Part shown: piece by piece, positions 47,701 to 57,263 of the stretch
Position numbering within the stretch: the first letter of the stretch is position 1
How the letters are laid out: each line of letters starts with the position of its first letter
Made by a program: the position numbers and the translations under genes
DNA from: Rhizobium sp. Leaf453
GTDB lineage: Bacteria > Pseudomonadota > Alphaproteobacteria > Rhizobiales > Rhizobiaceae
Length of the DNA stretch: 64,000 bases
Assembly: GCF_001425605.1 (NCBI RefSeq)
Contig: NZ_LMRG01000026.1
Location: forward strand, 1-64,000
Direction of reading: 5' to 3'
The notes under the pieces: generated by a model
The model's input: only the letters and a program-made list of their open reading frames with translations
What the model was told of the DNA's origin: nothing
The model's database searches: none

Positions 47701-48226
47701 AGACATCGAGGATGCCGCCGCGAACCGCAAACTCTCCGACCTCGCGAACTGTAGCGACGCGCTCGAAGCCGTTGCGGCCGAGGCGGGCGGCGACATCATC
47801 CATCCTGATCGTCGCGCCGGGACGAGCCGAGAAAGCGAGGCTTTCGATGATCTCTTGCGGCGCGATCTTTTGAAGCGCGGCGTTGACGGTGACCAGCACG
47901 ATCGCCGGATGCGGCTTCTTGGCATGCGCGATCAGCCCGCTGAGCGTCGAAAGGCGCCGCGCGGATGTGTCGGCACTCGGCGAGACGCGATCATAGGGAA
48001 GGCAGTCCCAGCCAGGCAGCGTCAGCACCGGAATATCCGGCGCGACGAACCCCAGCATCTGTTCGATATCGGCAATGCGCTGGCCGTCCGACAGGATATA
48101 GGCCACCGGCCCATTGGTGCGCGCGAGCTCGGCCAGAATGAGCGGCTCGACACCGGCAGGCACCGGACCGATTGTCAACTCGCGGCTGGCGCGGGCGACT
48201 GTCTTGGGATCAAATCCTGATATCAT
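44720..48226 (-). CDS. mfd: Transcription-repair coupling factor
   Basis: The protein has 1168 residues. Mfd removes RNA polymerase stalled at DNA lesions and recruits UvrA. Domains run from the UvrB-like N-terminus to the RNA polymerase interaction domain, then the RecG-like translocase with GDVGFGKTEVA (Walker A) and IIDEEQHFGVKHKE, and the TRG motif region near the C-terminus. Its start overlaps the sdhE stop by four bases (ATGA). Confidence 0.97.
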   Translation of the reverse strand: MISGFDPKTVARASRELTIGPVPAGVEPLILAELARTNGPVAYILSDGQRIADIEQMLGFVAPDIPVLTLPGWDCLPYDRVSPSADTSARRLSTLSGLIAHAKKPHPAIVLVTVNAALQKIAPQEIIESLAFSARPGATIRMDDVAARLGRNGFERVATVREVGEFAVRGGILDVFVPGSDEPVRLDFFGDTLESIRSFDPASQRTTGQARSLDLNPMSEVSLTPETISHFRTQYLSMFGAATRDDALYQAVSEGRRYAGMEHWLPLFYDRLDTVFDYLAGFHIVTDHVVREAAAERAKLVQDYYEARQSSASPGKSQISQGTPYKPVPPDRLYLNAEEFGAALASRHAVRLSPFSEHEGEARQVVSIDARIGVRWAKNSTESTSDAERVNVFDLAVKYIAERRSKGAKVLISAWSEGSLDRLLQVLTEHGLGNIKPVKTLAEVYGLKAGEAASGVLSLESGFETGNLVVIGEQDILGDRMVRRAKRRKRGADFIAEVAGLDEGSIVVHAEHGIGRFIGLRTIEAAGAPHACLELVYADEAKLFLPVENIELLSRYGSEGSDAILDKLGGVAWQARKAKLKKRLLDMAGGLIRIAAERLTRHAPVLTTPEGLYDEFAARFPYDETEDQLTSIESVREDLGAGRPMDRLVCGDVGFGKTEVALRAAFIAAMNGVQVAVVVPTTLLARQHFKSFTERFRGLPIRINQASRLVGSKELALTKKEVADGKTDIVVGTHALLGASINFANLGLLIIDEEQHFGVKHKERLKELKSDVHVLTLSATPIPRTLQLALTGVRELSLITTPPVDRMAVRTFISPFDALVIRETLMREHYRGGQSFYVCPRLADLSEIHDFLKSDVPELKVAIAHGQMPATELEDIMNAFYEGRYDVLLSTTIVESGLDVPAANTLIVHRADMFGLAQLYQLRGRVGRSKVRAFALFTLPVNRTLTGTAERRLKVLQSLDTLGAGFQLASHDLDIRGAGNLLGDEQSGHIKEVGFELYQQMLEEAVAELKGDEEITDSGWSPQISVGTPVMIPDDYVPDLHLRLGLYRRLGEITELGEIDAFGAELIDRFGPLPIEVQHLLKIVYIKSLCRTANVEKLDAGPKGVVVQFRNREFPNPAALVGFIAKQGSLAKIRADHSIFFQRDFPTPEKRLAGSAVIMTQLAGLAKD

Positions 48227-48540
48227 CGGACGCTCTTGTCCTTGTCTACAAAGAGCACGTCAAAATCCGGACGGTAGGACACAAGGCGGTCAAACAACGG
48301 CGTACGATAGCGCTCGGGGACAGGCTGTGATCCGAGCACCCATTTCAACAGGTCGGTGTCTTCCTCGGCCATGATCGTTTCGAGCTCATCGAGATCGGCG
48401 TCGGGCAGATCGGCAAGCTCGTTATCGGCAAACTGACCAAACACCAGGTCCATCTCCCGGACTCCCCGGTGCCAGGCGCGAAACAGAATCCGCCTGCGGC
48501 GCGGGTCGAGATCGGCGCTCGTGCGTGTGATGCCCGTCAT
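48223..48540 (-). CDS. sdhE: Succinate dehydrogenase assembly factor (SdhE)
   Basis: The protein has 105 residues from ATG 48540, which has GGAAGGA 7 nt upstream; the frame to 48564 has none. It carries the RGxxE motif (HRGVREMD) of the SdhE/DUF339 family, which helps attach FAD to succinate dehydrogenase and fumarate reductase. Its stop overlaps the mfd start, a gene order common in alphaproteobacteria. It is divergent from recG. Confidence 0.92.
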   Translation of the reverse strand: MTGITRTSADLDPRRRRILFRAWHRGVREMDLVFGQFADNELADLPDADLDELETIMAEEDTDLLKWVLGSQPVPERYRTPLFDRLVSYRPDFDVLFVDKDKSVR

Positions 48541-48658
48541 CAGAAGTCCTTCCTGCCACCGCATAGGCCAAGGCGGCGCTTTGTCATGGCTCTATAAACA
48601 CTGAAAAGATAAATGTCAGCCTTGCCAAAGACCTAATCCTCGTTTCAGTCTGCGCGCC

Positions 48659-50761
48659 ATGCGCCCGGCCCTTCTCGATCCGCTCTTTGCTCCGCTCAAT
48701 TCGCTTCCCGGCACCGGCCCAAAGGCGGGCGAACTCTATGCACGTTTACTCGGCCGCGAGACCATCGACGATTGCCGGGTCCTCGATCTGGTCTTTCATG
48801 CGCCGCATTCCATCGTCGATCGCCGCCACCAACCGGGAATCGCCCGCTCGCCGCAGGGTGTCATCGTCACGATCACCGGGCGCGTGGATCGACATCAGCC
48901 AGCCCCGCCACGGACCAACCAGCCCTATCGTGTCTTCCTGCACGACGACACCGGCGAACTGGCGCTGACCTTTTTCCGGGTCAAAGGTAACTGGCTGGAA
49001 AAGGCGCTTCCGATCGATGAGACCGTAACCGTCAGCGGCAAGGTCGATTGGTTCAACGGCCGCCCGTCCATGGTCCATCCGGATTACATGGTGCGCGCAG
49101 CGGAAGGTGAAAATCTGCAGCTGGTCGAGCCCGTTTACCCGCTGACGGCCGGTCTGTCGGCGCGTATCCTGCGAAAGGCCGTCGAGGCAGCGCTGACCCG
49201 TGTTCCGGAATTTCCGGAATGGATCGATGAAACGCTGATGCGCAAGCAAAGCTTTACCTCCGTTCACGACTGCTTTCTCGCGCTCCACGATCCGCGCGAC
49301 GAGACCGATATCGATCCGCAAGCGCCGGCACGGCGCAGGCTCGCCTATGACGAGTTCCTGGCCGGGCAGCTTTCCCTCTCGCTGGTGCGCCAGCGACTGC
49401 GCAAGGTGGCCGGCACGCCGGTCCATGCTACGGGAGAATTGAGCAGACCGGTCCTGGCCGCCCTGCCCTTTTCCCTGACCGGCAGCCAGACAACGGCGAT
49501 CGCGGACGTGCTGAAGGACATGGCAGGAGACGAGCGCATGCTGCGGCTTCTGCAGGGTGACGTCGGCTCGGGAAAGACGGCGGTGGCGCTGATGTCGATG
49601 CTGGCGGCTGTCGAGGCCGGCGGCCAGGCCGTGCTGATGGCGCCGACGGAAATCCTGGCCCGGCAGCACTTCGCCACTCTTTCGAAGATGGCTGCACCTG
49701 CCGGGATCACCATCGATGTCCTGACCGGGCGCACGAAGGGCCGTGAGCGCGAGGCTATCCTCGAACGGATCGCATCCGGCGAAACCCGGATCGTCATCGG
49801 CACGCATGCGCTGTTTCAGGATACGGTCGTCTACAGCAACCTCCTGCTCGCCGTCGTCGACGAGCAGCACCGGTTCGGCGTGCACCAGCGCCTGCGGCTG
49901 ACGGCCAAGGGTATTTCACCCCACATGCTGGTGATGACGGCAACGCCGATCCCCCGCACGCTGGTCTTGGCCGCCTTCGGCGACATGGACGTGTCGAAAC
50001 TCACGGAGAAACCGGCGGGCCGCAAGCCGATCCAGACGGTGACCATCCCGACAGAGCGCACCGGCGATATCGTCGCGCGCCTGCGCACAGCCTTGGCCGA
50101 AGGCAAGAAGGCCTACTGGATCTGCCCGTTGGTGGAGGAGTCCGATGTATCCGAACTGATGTCGGTGGACGAACGTTTCCAGGTCCTCGTTAAAGAGTTC
50201 GGCCCCAAGGTCGGCCTCGTCCACGGGCGAATGAACGGCGCGGAAAAAGATGCCGTGATGCTCGCCTTCAAGAATGGCGAGATCCGTCTGCTTGTCGCAA
50301 CGACCGTCGTCGAGGTCGGCGTCGACGTGCCCGATGCGACGATCATGGTTATCGAGCATGCGGAGCGGTTCGGACTTGCCCAATTGCACCAGCTTCGCGG
50401 CCGCGTCGGCCGTGGAGACGAGGCTTCGACCTGCATTCTGCTCTACAAGGGACCGCTCAGCGAAAACGGCCGGGCGCGTCTGTCAATCCTGCGGGACACC
50501 GAGGATGGCTTCCTGATTGCAGAGGAAGATTTGAAATTGCGTGGTGAAGGCGAATTGCTGGGCACGCGGCAGTCGGGCACGCCCGGGTTTCGCATCGCCT
50601 CGCTCGAGGCGCATGGCGATCTCCTGGAGATCGCCCGCAAGGCTGCAGCCTATATCATCGACCGCGATCCGGACCTGACCTCGCCTCGGGGCGAGGCACT
50701 CAGAACGCTGCTTTATCTTCACCGCCGGGACGAGGCGATCCGGTTTCTCAGGGCCGGCTGA
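48659..50761 (+). CDS. recG: ATP-dependent DNA helicase RecG
   Basis: The protein has 700 residues. RecG remodels stalled replication forks and Holliday junctions. The N-terminal wedge OB domain (residues 60-160) is followed by helicase motifs: GDVGSGKTAVAL (I), VVDEQHRFGVHQR (II), TATPIPRT (III) and RVGRGDEASTC (VI). It ends 14 nt inside the convergent DUF502 gene. Confidence 0.96.
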   Translation: MRPALLDPLFAPLNSLPGTGPKAGELYARLLGRETIDDCRVLDLVFHAPHSIVDRRHQPGIARSPQGVIVTITGRVDRHQPAPPRTNQPYRVFLHDDTGELALTFFRVKGNWLEKALPIDETVTVSGKVDWFNGRPSMVHPDYMVRAAEGENLQLVEPVYPLTAGLSARILRKAVEAALTRVPEFPEWIDETLMRKQSFTSVHDCFLALHDPRDETDIDPQAPARRRLAYDEFLAGQLSLSLVRQRLRKVAGTPVHATGELSRPVLAALPFSLTGSQTTAIADVLKDMAGDERMLRLLQGDVGSGKTAVALMSMLAAVEAGGQAVLMAPTEILARQHFATLSKMAAPAGITIDVLTGRTKGREREAILERIASGETRIVIGTHALFQDTVVYSNLLLAVVDEQHRFGVHQRLRLTAKGISPHMLVMTATPIPRTLVLAAFGDMDVSKLTEKPAGRKPIQTVTIPTERTGDIVARLRTALAEGKKAYWICPLVEESDVSELMSVDERFQVLVKEFGPKVGLVHGRMNGAEKDAVMLAFKNGEIRLLVATTVVEVGVDVPDATIMVIEHAERFGLAQLHQLRGRVGRGDEASTCILLYKGPLSENGRARLSILRDTEDGFLIAEEDLKLRGEGELLGTRQSGTPGFRIASLEAHGDLLEIARKAAAYIIDRDPDLTSPRGEALRTLLYLHRRDEAIRFLRAG

Positions 50762-51461
50762 TGGCCGGCTCCTGTTTCGAACTGGCGATCACCGGATCCG
50801 CTTGCGCTACCTGTTTCGGCTTGTAGTCAGGTGCGATCAAACCGCCGGAAATCAGAAGCTTGGCGCCTTCTTCCGGTGTCATGTCGAGCGGCACGATCTT
50901 ACTGCGCGGCACGAACATCAGAAACCCGGCGGTCGGAACCGGCGTTGGCGGCAGGAATACCGCCACCATCTCTTCGCCATCCTTGTTCAATTTCGCGGCA
51001 ATCTCGCCCTGCGCATCGCCGGCAATGAAAACCAGAGCCCATACTCCGGGGCTTGGAAACTCTATCAGCCCGCATTTCTTGAACGACGTGGATTGTTCAC
51101 GCAGCACGGTCTCGAAAATCTGCTTCAGGCTCTTGTAGATCGTGCGCACCAGCGGCATGCGCTGCAAAATCGATTCACCGAAACTGACGACCGACCGCCC
51201 GATCAGGTTTCGCCCCAGGAAACCCACCAGCGTGATAAATACAAGCGCTATGAGAAGGCCGGTGCCCGGAATTGCGATGTTGAAATAATATTCGGGGTTG
51301 TAGCGCTGCGGAACATAGGGCGTGACCCAGCTATCCGCCCAGTCGATGAACGTGAAGGTCAGCCAGATCGTGATGGCGAGCGGCGCACAGATGATAAGGC
51401 CGGTCAGGAAGTTGTTTCGAACGCGCCCGGCAAAGGATATTCTTTCAGGGCTTTCGTTCAT
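50748..51461 (-). CDS. DUF502 family membrane protein
   Basis: The protein has 237 residues from ATG 51461; the longer frame to 51755 reads through the upstream GNAT gene. Two membrane helices (FLTGLIICAPLAITIWLTFTFIDW and GLLIALVFITLVGFLGRNLIG) precede the DUF502 domain with RMPLVRTIYKSLKQIFET and FLPPTPVPTAGFLMFVP. The function is unknown. It lies 11 nt after a GNAT gene that itself overlaps glmS, forming a glmS-GNAT-DUF502 transcript. Its 3' end overlaps that of recG by 14 bp. Confidence 0.88.
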   Translation of the reverse strand: MNESPERISFAGRVRNNFLTGLIICAPLAITIWLTFTFIDWADSWVTPYVPQRYNPEYYFNIAIPGTGLLIALVFITLVGFLGRNLIGRSVVSFGESILQRMPLVRTIYKSLKQIFETVLREQSTSFKKCGLIEFPSPGVWALVFIAGDAQGEIAAKLNKDGEEMVAVFLPPTPVPTAGFLMFVPRSKIVPLDMTPEEGAKLLISGGLIAPDYKPKQVAQADPVIASSKQEPAISRP

Positions 51462-51472
51462 TCGGCCGTCCG

Positions 51473-51976
51473 TTATGCTGCAGCGCCGTAAAACGCTTTG
51501 TGGTACTGCACAATGCCGGATGCCAGAGAGCCACGCAAGGCCAGCGCCAGGAAATACTCCGGCGGCGGACCAGGAAACGTCAAGGCGTCGTGATGCCGAA
51601 ATCCGAAGCGGCCGTAGTATCCGGGATCGCCCAGAAGCACGCAGCCATTCGCGCCGGCTTTCCGCAACTGATCGAGGCCGGCCTTGACAAGCGTTGTTCC
51701 GATTCCGCCTTTCTGACGACCGGGATCGACGGAAACCGGCCCCAGTCCGAACCAATTCTGCGCTCCATCCGCAATCTCAACCGGCGAGAAGGTGACATGA
51801 CCGACAACGACACCGTCGATTTCGGCCACGAGGGAGACCGTCAACGCGCCATCGGAACGGAGCCGATCGACAATCTCCGCCTCCGTGCCGTCGCTGTAGG
51901 GTACGCCGGCGAAGGCGGCATTCGTCAGGACGCGGATCGCCGTGATATCGTCCGCTGTCTCCGGACGAATGATCAC
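51473..51976 (-). CDS. GNAT-family N-acetyltransferase
   Basis: The protein has 167 residues. It starts IIRPETADDITAIRVLTNAAF and holds the acetyl-CoA loop (VDPGRQKGGIGTTLVKAGLDQL) and LLGDPGYYGRFGF, blocks typical of YhbS-like GNAT enzymes. The acceptor substrate is unknown. Its ATG overlaps the glmS stop (ATGA), so translation is coupled to glucosamine-6-phosphate synthesis. Confidence 0.9.
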   Translation of the reverse strand: MIIRPETADDITAIRVLTNAAFAGVPYSDGTEAEIVDRLRSDGALTVSLVAEIDGVVVGHVTFSPVEIADGAQNWFGLGPVSVDPGRQKGGIGTTLVKAGLDQLRKAGANGCVLLGDPGYYGRFGFRHHDALTFPGPPPEYFLALALRGSLASGIVQYHKAFYGAAA

Positions 51977-53799
51977 TCCACCGTCACCGATTTTGCCAGA
52001 TTACGCGGCTGGTCGACGTCGGTGCCCATGAAGACGGCGGTGTGATAGGCGAGCAACTGGATCGGCAGCGAGAAGATCATCGGCGCGATGATTTCGTCGA
52101 CATTCGGCAGAACGATTGTGCTCATCGTTTCCAGCTTGGAGGCTGCCGCCCCCTTCTCGTCGGTGATGAAGATGATGCGTCCGCCGCGGGCCGCGACTTC
52201 CTGCATGTTGGAAACGGTCTTTTCGAAGAAGCGGTCATGCGGCGCGATGACAATGACCGGCATGTTTTCGTCGATCAGCGCGATCGGGCCGTGCTTCAGT
52301 TCACCTGCGGCATAGCCTTCTGCATGAATGTAGGAGATTTCCTTGAGCTTCAGCGCGCCTTCCATCGCCAGCGGATAGCTGGTGCCACGGCCGAGATAGA
52401 GCACGTCCTTGCATTTCGACAGTTCGCGCGACAGGCTTTCGATCGCCGGCTGGATGCTGTTCAGCACCTTGCCCATGATGCGCGGCATTTCAGCGAGATG
52501 GCGGACAAGTTCCTTTTCCTCGGCTTCGGAGATCGTGCCGCGTGCGCGGCCGGCACCGATAGCCAGCGATGCCAGAACCGACAGCTGGCAGGTGAAAGCC
52601 TTGGTGGAGGCGACGCCGATTTCGGGGCCAGCCATGATCGGGAAGATCGCGTCCGATTCCCGCGCAATCGTCGATTCCTTGACGTTGACAACAGCGCCGA
52701 TCTTCAGGCCGTTTTCCTTGCAGTAGCGCAGCGAGGCCAGCGTATCGGCGGTTTCACCGGACTGCGAAATAAACAAGGCCGCCGATTGCGACGAGAGCGG
52801 GATGTCGCGATAGCGGAATTCCGACGCCACATCGATCTCGACCGGCAGACGGGCATAACGCTCGAACCAGTATTTGCCGACGAGGCCAGCGAGATAGGCC
52901 GTACCGCAGGCGGAAATCGCAAGGCTCGGCACCTTGGCGAAATCAATCTCCGCGGCAATGGGATTGACGCGGTTACCAATGAAATCGATGTAGTGCCCGA
53001 GCGCGTGGGAAATGACTTCCGGCTGCTCGTAGATTTCCTTTTCCATGAAATGGCGGTGGTTACCCTTGTCGACCATATAGGCGGTCGCAACAGACACCTG
53101 GCGCGGACGTTTTACAGGTCGGCCGTCGTGGTCGAGGATCTCGATGCTGCCGGCGGTCAGGATGGCCCAGTCACCGTCGATCAGATAGGTGATCTCATTG
53201 GTGAAGGGCGACAGCGCGATGGCATCCGAACCCAGGAACATTTCGCCCTTGCCGAAACCGACGGCCAAAGGTGGGCCGCTGCGGGCTGCCATGATCGTGT
53301 CCGGCGCGTCCTGGAACATCACCGCCAAGGCATAGGCACCGGTGACGCGACGAAGCATGGCCTGCATGGCCTCGCGCTGGCTCAGTCCATCGCGGATCAG
53401 CTTGGCAAGCAGCTGCGCGACGACTTCCGTATCCGTCTGTGTCTTGAAGACCGCTCCTGCGGCTGCCAACTCATCCTTGATTTCGGAGAAATTCTCGATG
53501 ATGCCGTTGTGGACGACGGCAACGCCATCGGTGAAATGCGGATGGGCATTGTTTTCGGTCGGCGCCCCATGCGTCGCCCAGCGCGTATGGGCAATGCCAA
53601 TCGTGCCCGCCAGCGGCTCGGCACGCAGCTTAGCCTCTAGATTGACGAGTTTGCCCTCGGCACGACGGCGCTCCAGCACGCCGTCCCGGATCGTCGCGAC
53701 GCCGGCGGAATCGTAACCGCGATATTCCAGCCGCTTCAAGGCATCGACAAGACGTTCCGAAACAGGCTGATTTCCGACGATACCAACGATGCCGCACAT
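51973..53799 (-). CDS. glmS: Glucosamine-fructose-6-phosphate aminotransferase
   Basis: The protein has 608 residues from ATG 53799, which puts the catalytic Cys right after the initiator (CGIVGIVGNQPV); six residues of the longer frame are discarded. GGAGAAG precedes it. The glutaminase half holds HTRWATHGAPTENNAHPH, and two SIS domains in the second half bind fructose-6-phosphate (SQSGETADTLASLR). It makes glucosamine-6-phosphate for peptidoglycan and lipopolysaccharide. No glmS ribozyme is seen upstream. Confidence 0.97.
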   Translation of the reverse strand: MCGIVGIVGNQPVSERLVDALKRLEYRGYDSAGVATIRDGVLERRRAEGKLVNLEAKLRAEPLAGTIGIAHTRWATHGAPTENNAHPHFTDGVAVVHNGIIENFSEIKDELAAAGAVFKTQTDTEVVAQLLAKLIRDGLSQREAMQAMLRRVTGAYALAVMFQDAPDTIMAARSGPPLAVGFGKGEMFLGSDAIALSPFTNEITYLIDGDWAILTAGSIEILDHDGRPVKRPRQVSVATAYMVDKGNHRHFMEKEIYEQPEVISHALGHYIDFIGNRVNPIAAEIDFAKVPSLAISACGTAYLAGLVGKYWFERYARLPVEIDVASEFRYRDIPLSSQSAALFISQSGETADTLASLRYCKENGLKIGAVVNVKESTIARESDAIFPIMAGPEIGVASTKAFTCQLSVLASLAIGAGRARGTISEAEEKELVRHLAEMPRIMGKVLNSIQPAIESLSRELSKCKDVLYLGRGTSYPLAMEGALKLKEISYIHAEGYAAGELKHGPIALIDENMPVIVIAPHDRFFEKTVSNMQEVAARGGRIIFITDEKGAAASKLETMSTIVLPNVDEIIAPMIFSLPIQLLAYHTAVFMGTDVDQPRNLAKSVTVE

Positions 53800-53967
53800 A
53801 TCTGTTCTTCTCCGCAATTTGCTCTTGAAAATGGGCGCCCGGGTTCACGCGGTCGCCGCTCAAAGTTGATGTTTCAGACGCCGCCTTGGTAGCGAATTCC
53901 GCAAAATTCGCAATCAGCCGCAAGCTCACTTTCGGTTTCAGGTTTTAACCTGCGCAGGCCCACAGGC

Positions 53968-55326
53968 TCACTTCTTCTGTTTATCCGCTTTTTCCGCCTG
54001 ATAGCGCTCGCGCAGCGTTTTCGCACGCCCCTGCTTCATTTCCTGTCGCGCGCGGCCGAAGGCCAGTGCATCATGCGGGACATCCTTGCTGATCACGCTA
54101 CCGGATGCGACGAGGGCACCGTCGCCCACCGTAACGGGAGCGACCAGCGACGAGTTGGAGCCGATGAAAGCATTGGCACCGATGCGGGTGATATGCTTGT
54201 TGAAGCCGTCGTAATTGCAGGTGATCGTGCCCGCGCCGATATTGGTTTTCGCGCCGATGAACGCGTCACCGATATAGGTCAGGTGGTTGACCTTGGCGCC
54301 AGCGCCGATCTCCGCCTTCTTGATTTCACAGAAATTGCCGACCTTGGAATCCGGACCGAGATTGGCGCCGGGCCTCAGGCGCGCATAAGGACCGACAGTG
54401 GCACCGGCGCTCACATGGGCGCCTTCGAGATGCGAGAACGCGTGAATGATCGCCCCGCTTTCGACGGTTACGCCCGGACCAAACACGACATTCGGCTCGA
54501 TCAGTACGTCCTGTTCCAGCTTTGTGTCGAATGCGAGGAAAACCGTTTCCGGCGCGATCATCGAGACGCCGGACACCATCAACTCATGGCGGCGGCGCTT
54601 CTGCCAGATGGCTTCGATCGCGGCCAGTTCGGCGCGATTGTTGCATCCCATCAGTTCGGTTTCAGGTGCTTCGACGGCAATCGCCTTGCCGCCCAGATCC
54701 CGGACGATCTCGACGACATCGGTCAGGTAATATTCACCTTTCACATTGGCATTGCCGATCCTGCCGAGCAGATCGAGCGCCTTGGCGCCGTTGATGGCCA
54801 TCAGGCCACCGTTGCAATAGGTGATCTTCTTTTCGTCCTCGGACGCATCCTTCTGTTCGCGAATGGCGAGAAGTTGGCCATCTTTGACGATCAGACGTCC
54901 GTAGCCTGTCGGGTCGGCCGTCTCAAAACCGATCACGACGACGTCGTTGCCATCTGCCAGCCCTTGGCGGGCGGCCATCAGGGGGGCAGCGGTAATCAGG
55001 GGGGTATCGCCAAAGACGACGAGGACGTCGTCATACCCCTTGGCGATCGCATCCTTTGCGGCGAGGACGGCGTGGCCGGTGCCGAGCCGCTCGGTCTGGA
55101 TGAAACTCGTAAGGCCGATATCGTCGCGGGAAGCGGCTGCCTTGACCAGATCGGCATCGCGCCCGAGCACGAGGGCCGCCGACGAAATCGAGGCGTTGAC
55201 CAGAGATTCCACGACATGGGCAATCATCGGGCGTCCTGCGACCGGATGCAGGACCTTCGACATGGACGACTTCATCCGTGTACTTTCCCCTGCGGCCAAG
55301 ATGATCGCCAGACATGTGCGCTGCAT
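53968..55326 (-). CDS. glmU: Bifunctional UDP-N-acetylglucosamine pyrophosphorylase/glucosamine-1-phosphate acetyltransferase
   Basis: The protein has 452 residues. The N-terminal uridylyltransferase has [15 protein letters not shown] and [12 protein letters not shown]; the C-terminal left-handed beta-helix acetyltransferase has hexapeptide repeats such as [20 protein letters not shown]. It makes UDP-GlcNAc from glucosamine-1-phosphate. It lies upstream of glmS on the same strand with a 168-bp gap, so the amino-sugar steps are clustered. Confidence 0.97.
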   Translation of the reverse strand: MQRTCLAIILAAGESTRMKSSMSKVLHPVAGRPMIAHVVESLVNASISSAALVLGRDADLVKAAASRDDIGLTSFIQTERLGTGHAVLAAKDAIAKGYDDVLVVFGDTPLITAAPLMAARQGLADGNDVVVIGFETADPTGYGRLIVKDGQLLAIREQKDASEDEKKITYCNGGLMAINGAKALDLLGRIGNANVKGEYYLTDVVEIVRDLGGKAIAVEAPETELMGCNNRAELAAIEAIWQKRRRHELMVSGVSMIAPETVFLAFDTKLEQDVLIEPNVVFGPGVTVESGAIIHAFSHLEGAHVSAGATVGPYARLRPGANLGPDSKVGNFCEIKKAEIGAGAKVNHLTYIGDAFIGAKTNIGAGTITCNYDGFNKHITRIGANAFIGSNSSLVAPVTVGDGALVASGSVISKDVPHDALAFGRARQEMKQGRAKTLRERYQAEKADKQKK

Positions 55327-55516
55327 TCGAATTCTCCGTCAGATTGGCTTGCCGAAGCGTCGCTCCGGCACGATTCTGCCTCGTACATAGCAGGAAGACA
55401 GGGCAAGGAACATAATCCGGGCATTGGATGCAAAATGTTAACTCGGTTAAAACCCGATCCTGTCATAAGCGGATATCACCGTTTTGACGGCTGCTCTGGC
55501 CAGAAATGACAGGAAT

Positions 55517-57262
55517 ATGCAGGCTTCGACAGAAACAGTGCTTTCCGGCAGGCAGAAAGGCGCGGCCATGATGGCGCTGCGCCAGCCGCTGATCCCGTTC
55601 GCCTTGCTGCTTGCCTGCCTGCCATTCGCGCTGATTGTCACGCTCGCCATGCCCATCGGGCCGATGTATTGGGATCATTACATCTATCTGGACGCTGCCA
55701 ATCGCATTTCCGATGGACAGATTCCGTCAGTTGATTTCTTCGCACCTGTCGGCGCGCTCGGCTATTACCTTTTCGCCCTTTGGCAAAAGGTATTTCCGAA
55801 CGGCTCCCCGCTCCTTCTGTCGAGTTGGTCGCTGCTGACGGTCACGGCGCCGCTGATGGCACTGGTGATTGCGGATGTCCAGAAGCGTTCGGTGGCTATG
55901 GCCTACGGACTTTTGCTGCCGTTCCTTCTCTTCTCGATCCTGCCTTTCAACACCGGCGAGTTTTACCCCTATCCGGGCTCGGACGGTTTCGGCATCTACA
56001 ACAGGCAAATCTGCCAGCTGCTCTACGTTCTGGCTGCCGCACTTGTCTTTGTACGCGGTTGGAAGACGCTGGCGACAGTGCTTGCGCTTTCCATGCTCGG
56101 CCTCCTGTTCGTCAAGGTCACCGGCGTCGTCTCCGGCGTCCTACTCTGCCTCATGGCATTTGCGGCCGGGCGATTGCCGCTTCGCTCTGCCATCGCTTCC
56201 GGCCTGATTTTCTTTGCCATCATTGGCATCGTCGAGGTTTCGTCCGGGATTGTGTCCGCTTATGTCGATGACATCCTGGCGCTCGTTATTCTGAATGACA
56301 CGAGCCTGCTGCCACGCTTGCTGCAAGCCGCATCGCTTAATTTCGGAATTGTTCTGGCCTGTGGGACTCTCTGCCTGACGCTGCTTGGCAGTAACATCAC
56401 CACCTTTCTGCAAAAGTCGCAGGCGCTCGTCGCGAAGCCCGGATTTTCTGCCTTTGGTAAATTCGCAGACCAGCCTTTTTTCTGGCTTGGCAGTTTTGTG
56501 CTGGCGGGCCTCCTGTTCGAAAGCCAGAACACCGGCAGCCAGGCGTTCATCTTCCTTTGGCCATTGCTGCTGGCGATCATGATCGACACGTTGGAGCGCA
56601 AAGGCCCCTCGCCAGCCTTTGCCGTCGTCGCGGTCCTCGCCCTGGGTGCCGCTCTGCCGTCCACGGCTATCGTTGCTCAAAAGGCCGCACGTGCCTGGAT
56701 CGGCTCAGTCAACAATACCCCGATTGAATCCCACAACCTGAAAACCATGGGTGCCGTCAGTATCCGGAATATTCTGGAGTTGCGTGCGCAGCGTATTCGT
56801 CAAAGTTACATCGAAGACCGGCCAACCTATGAAGCCATTGCAAAGGCCGGCGAACTGCCCTCCTTCCTGCTCTACAGCGATTTCGAGTTTCAGTCGCTGT
56901 GGCTGGAAACGACCGATCAGGCAGTCTCGGCGCTCCATGCGTTCGAAGCCGATCGCAAGGTGCGATTCGAGACGATCATGGCGATTGATTTCACCAACCC
57001 GTTCCCCTGGCTAATGGATCGGCATGCGCCGAAGTATATCGCCATCGGGGCCGACCCCTACCGCGCCGTTCCCGCGCCGGGCGAACGTGTCAACGAGGCC
57101 ATCTCGACGGTCGACGTCGCCCTGTACCCGACCTGCCCGCCGACCACCGCAAGATTGAAACTGTTGAGCCTCTACGAACCGGCGCTCACCAAGAATCACA
57201 GCCGGATCACGTTGACCCCGTGTTTCGACGCCTTCGTGCGCAGGGATTTCCTGCCTCAATAA
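55517..57262 (+). CDS. Multi-spanning membrane protein, GT-C glycosyltransferase-like
   Basis: The protein has about 581 residues; ATG 55517 is used, and ATG 55568 with AAAGG upstream is an alternative that starts at the first membrane helix. About ten membrane helices are followed by a soluble C-terminal domain of about 150 residues. The first loop has MYWDHYIYLDAANRI and DFFAPVGALGYYLF, with acidic and aromatic residues placed like the periplasmic loop of GT-C enzymes. No clear family was recognised, so a lipid-linked sugar transferase role is only likely. It is convergent with the Na/Pi gene, one base apart. Confidence 0.65.
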   Translation: MQASTETVLSGRQKGAAMMALRQPLIPFALLLACLPFALIVTLAMPIGPMYWDHYIYLDAANRISDGQIPSVDFFAPVGALGYYLFALWQKVFPNGSPLLLSSWSLLTVTAPLMALVIADVQKRSVAMAYGLLLPFLLFSILPFNTGEFYPYPGSDGFGIYNRQICQLLYVLAAALVFVRGWKTLATVLALSMLGLLFVKVTGVVSGVLLCLMAFAAGRLPLRSAIASGLIFFAIIGIVEVSSGIVSAYVDDILALVILNDTSLLPRLLQAASLNFGIVLACGTLCLTLLGSNITTFLQKSQALVAKPGFSAFGKFADQPFFWLGSFVLAGLLFESQNTGSQAFIFLWPLLLAIMIDTLERKGPSPAFAVVAVLALGAALPSTAIVAQKAARAWIGSVNNTPIESHNLKTMGAVSIRNILELRAQRIRQSYIEDRPTYEAIAKAGELPSFLLYSDFEFQSLWLETTDQAVSALHAFEADRKVRFETIMAIDFTNPFPWLMDRHAPKYIAIGADPYRAVPAPGERVNEAISTVDVALYPTCPPTTARLKLLSLYEPALTKNHSRITLTPCFDAFVRRDFLPQ

Positions 57263-57263
57263 A

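Noticed and set aside
53800..53967. Search for a glmS ribozyme or riboswitch upstream of glmS
   Set aside because: Nothing resembling the ribozyme core is visible; it is also not expected in alphaproteobacteria.
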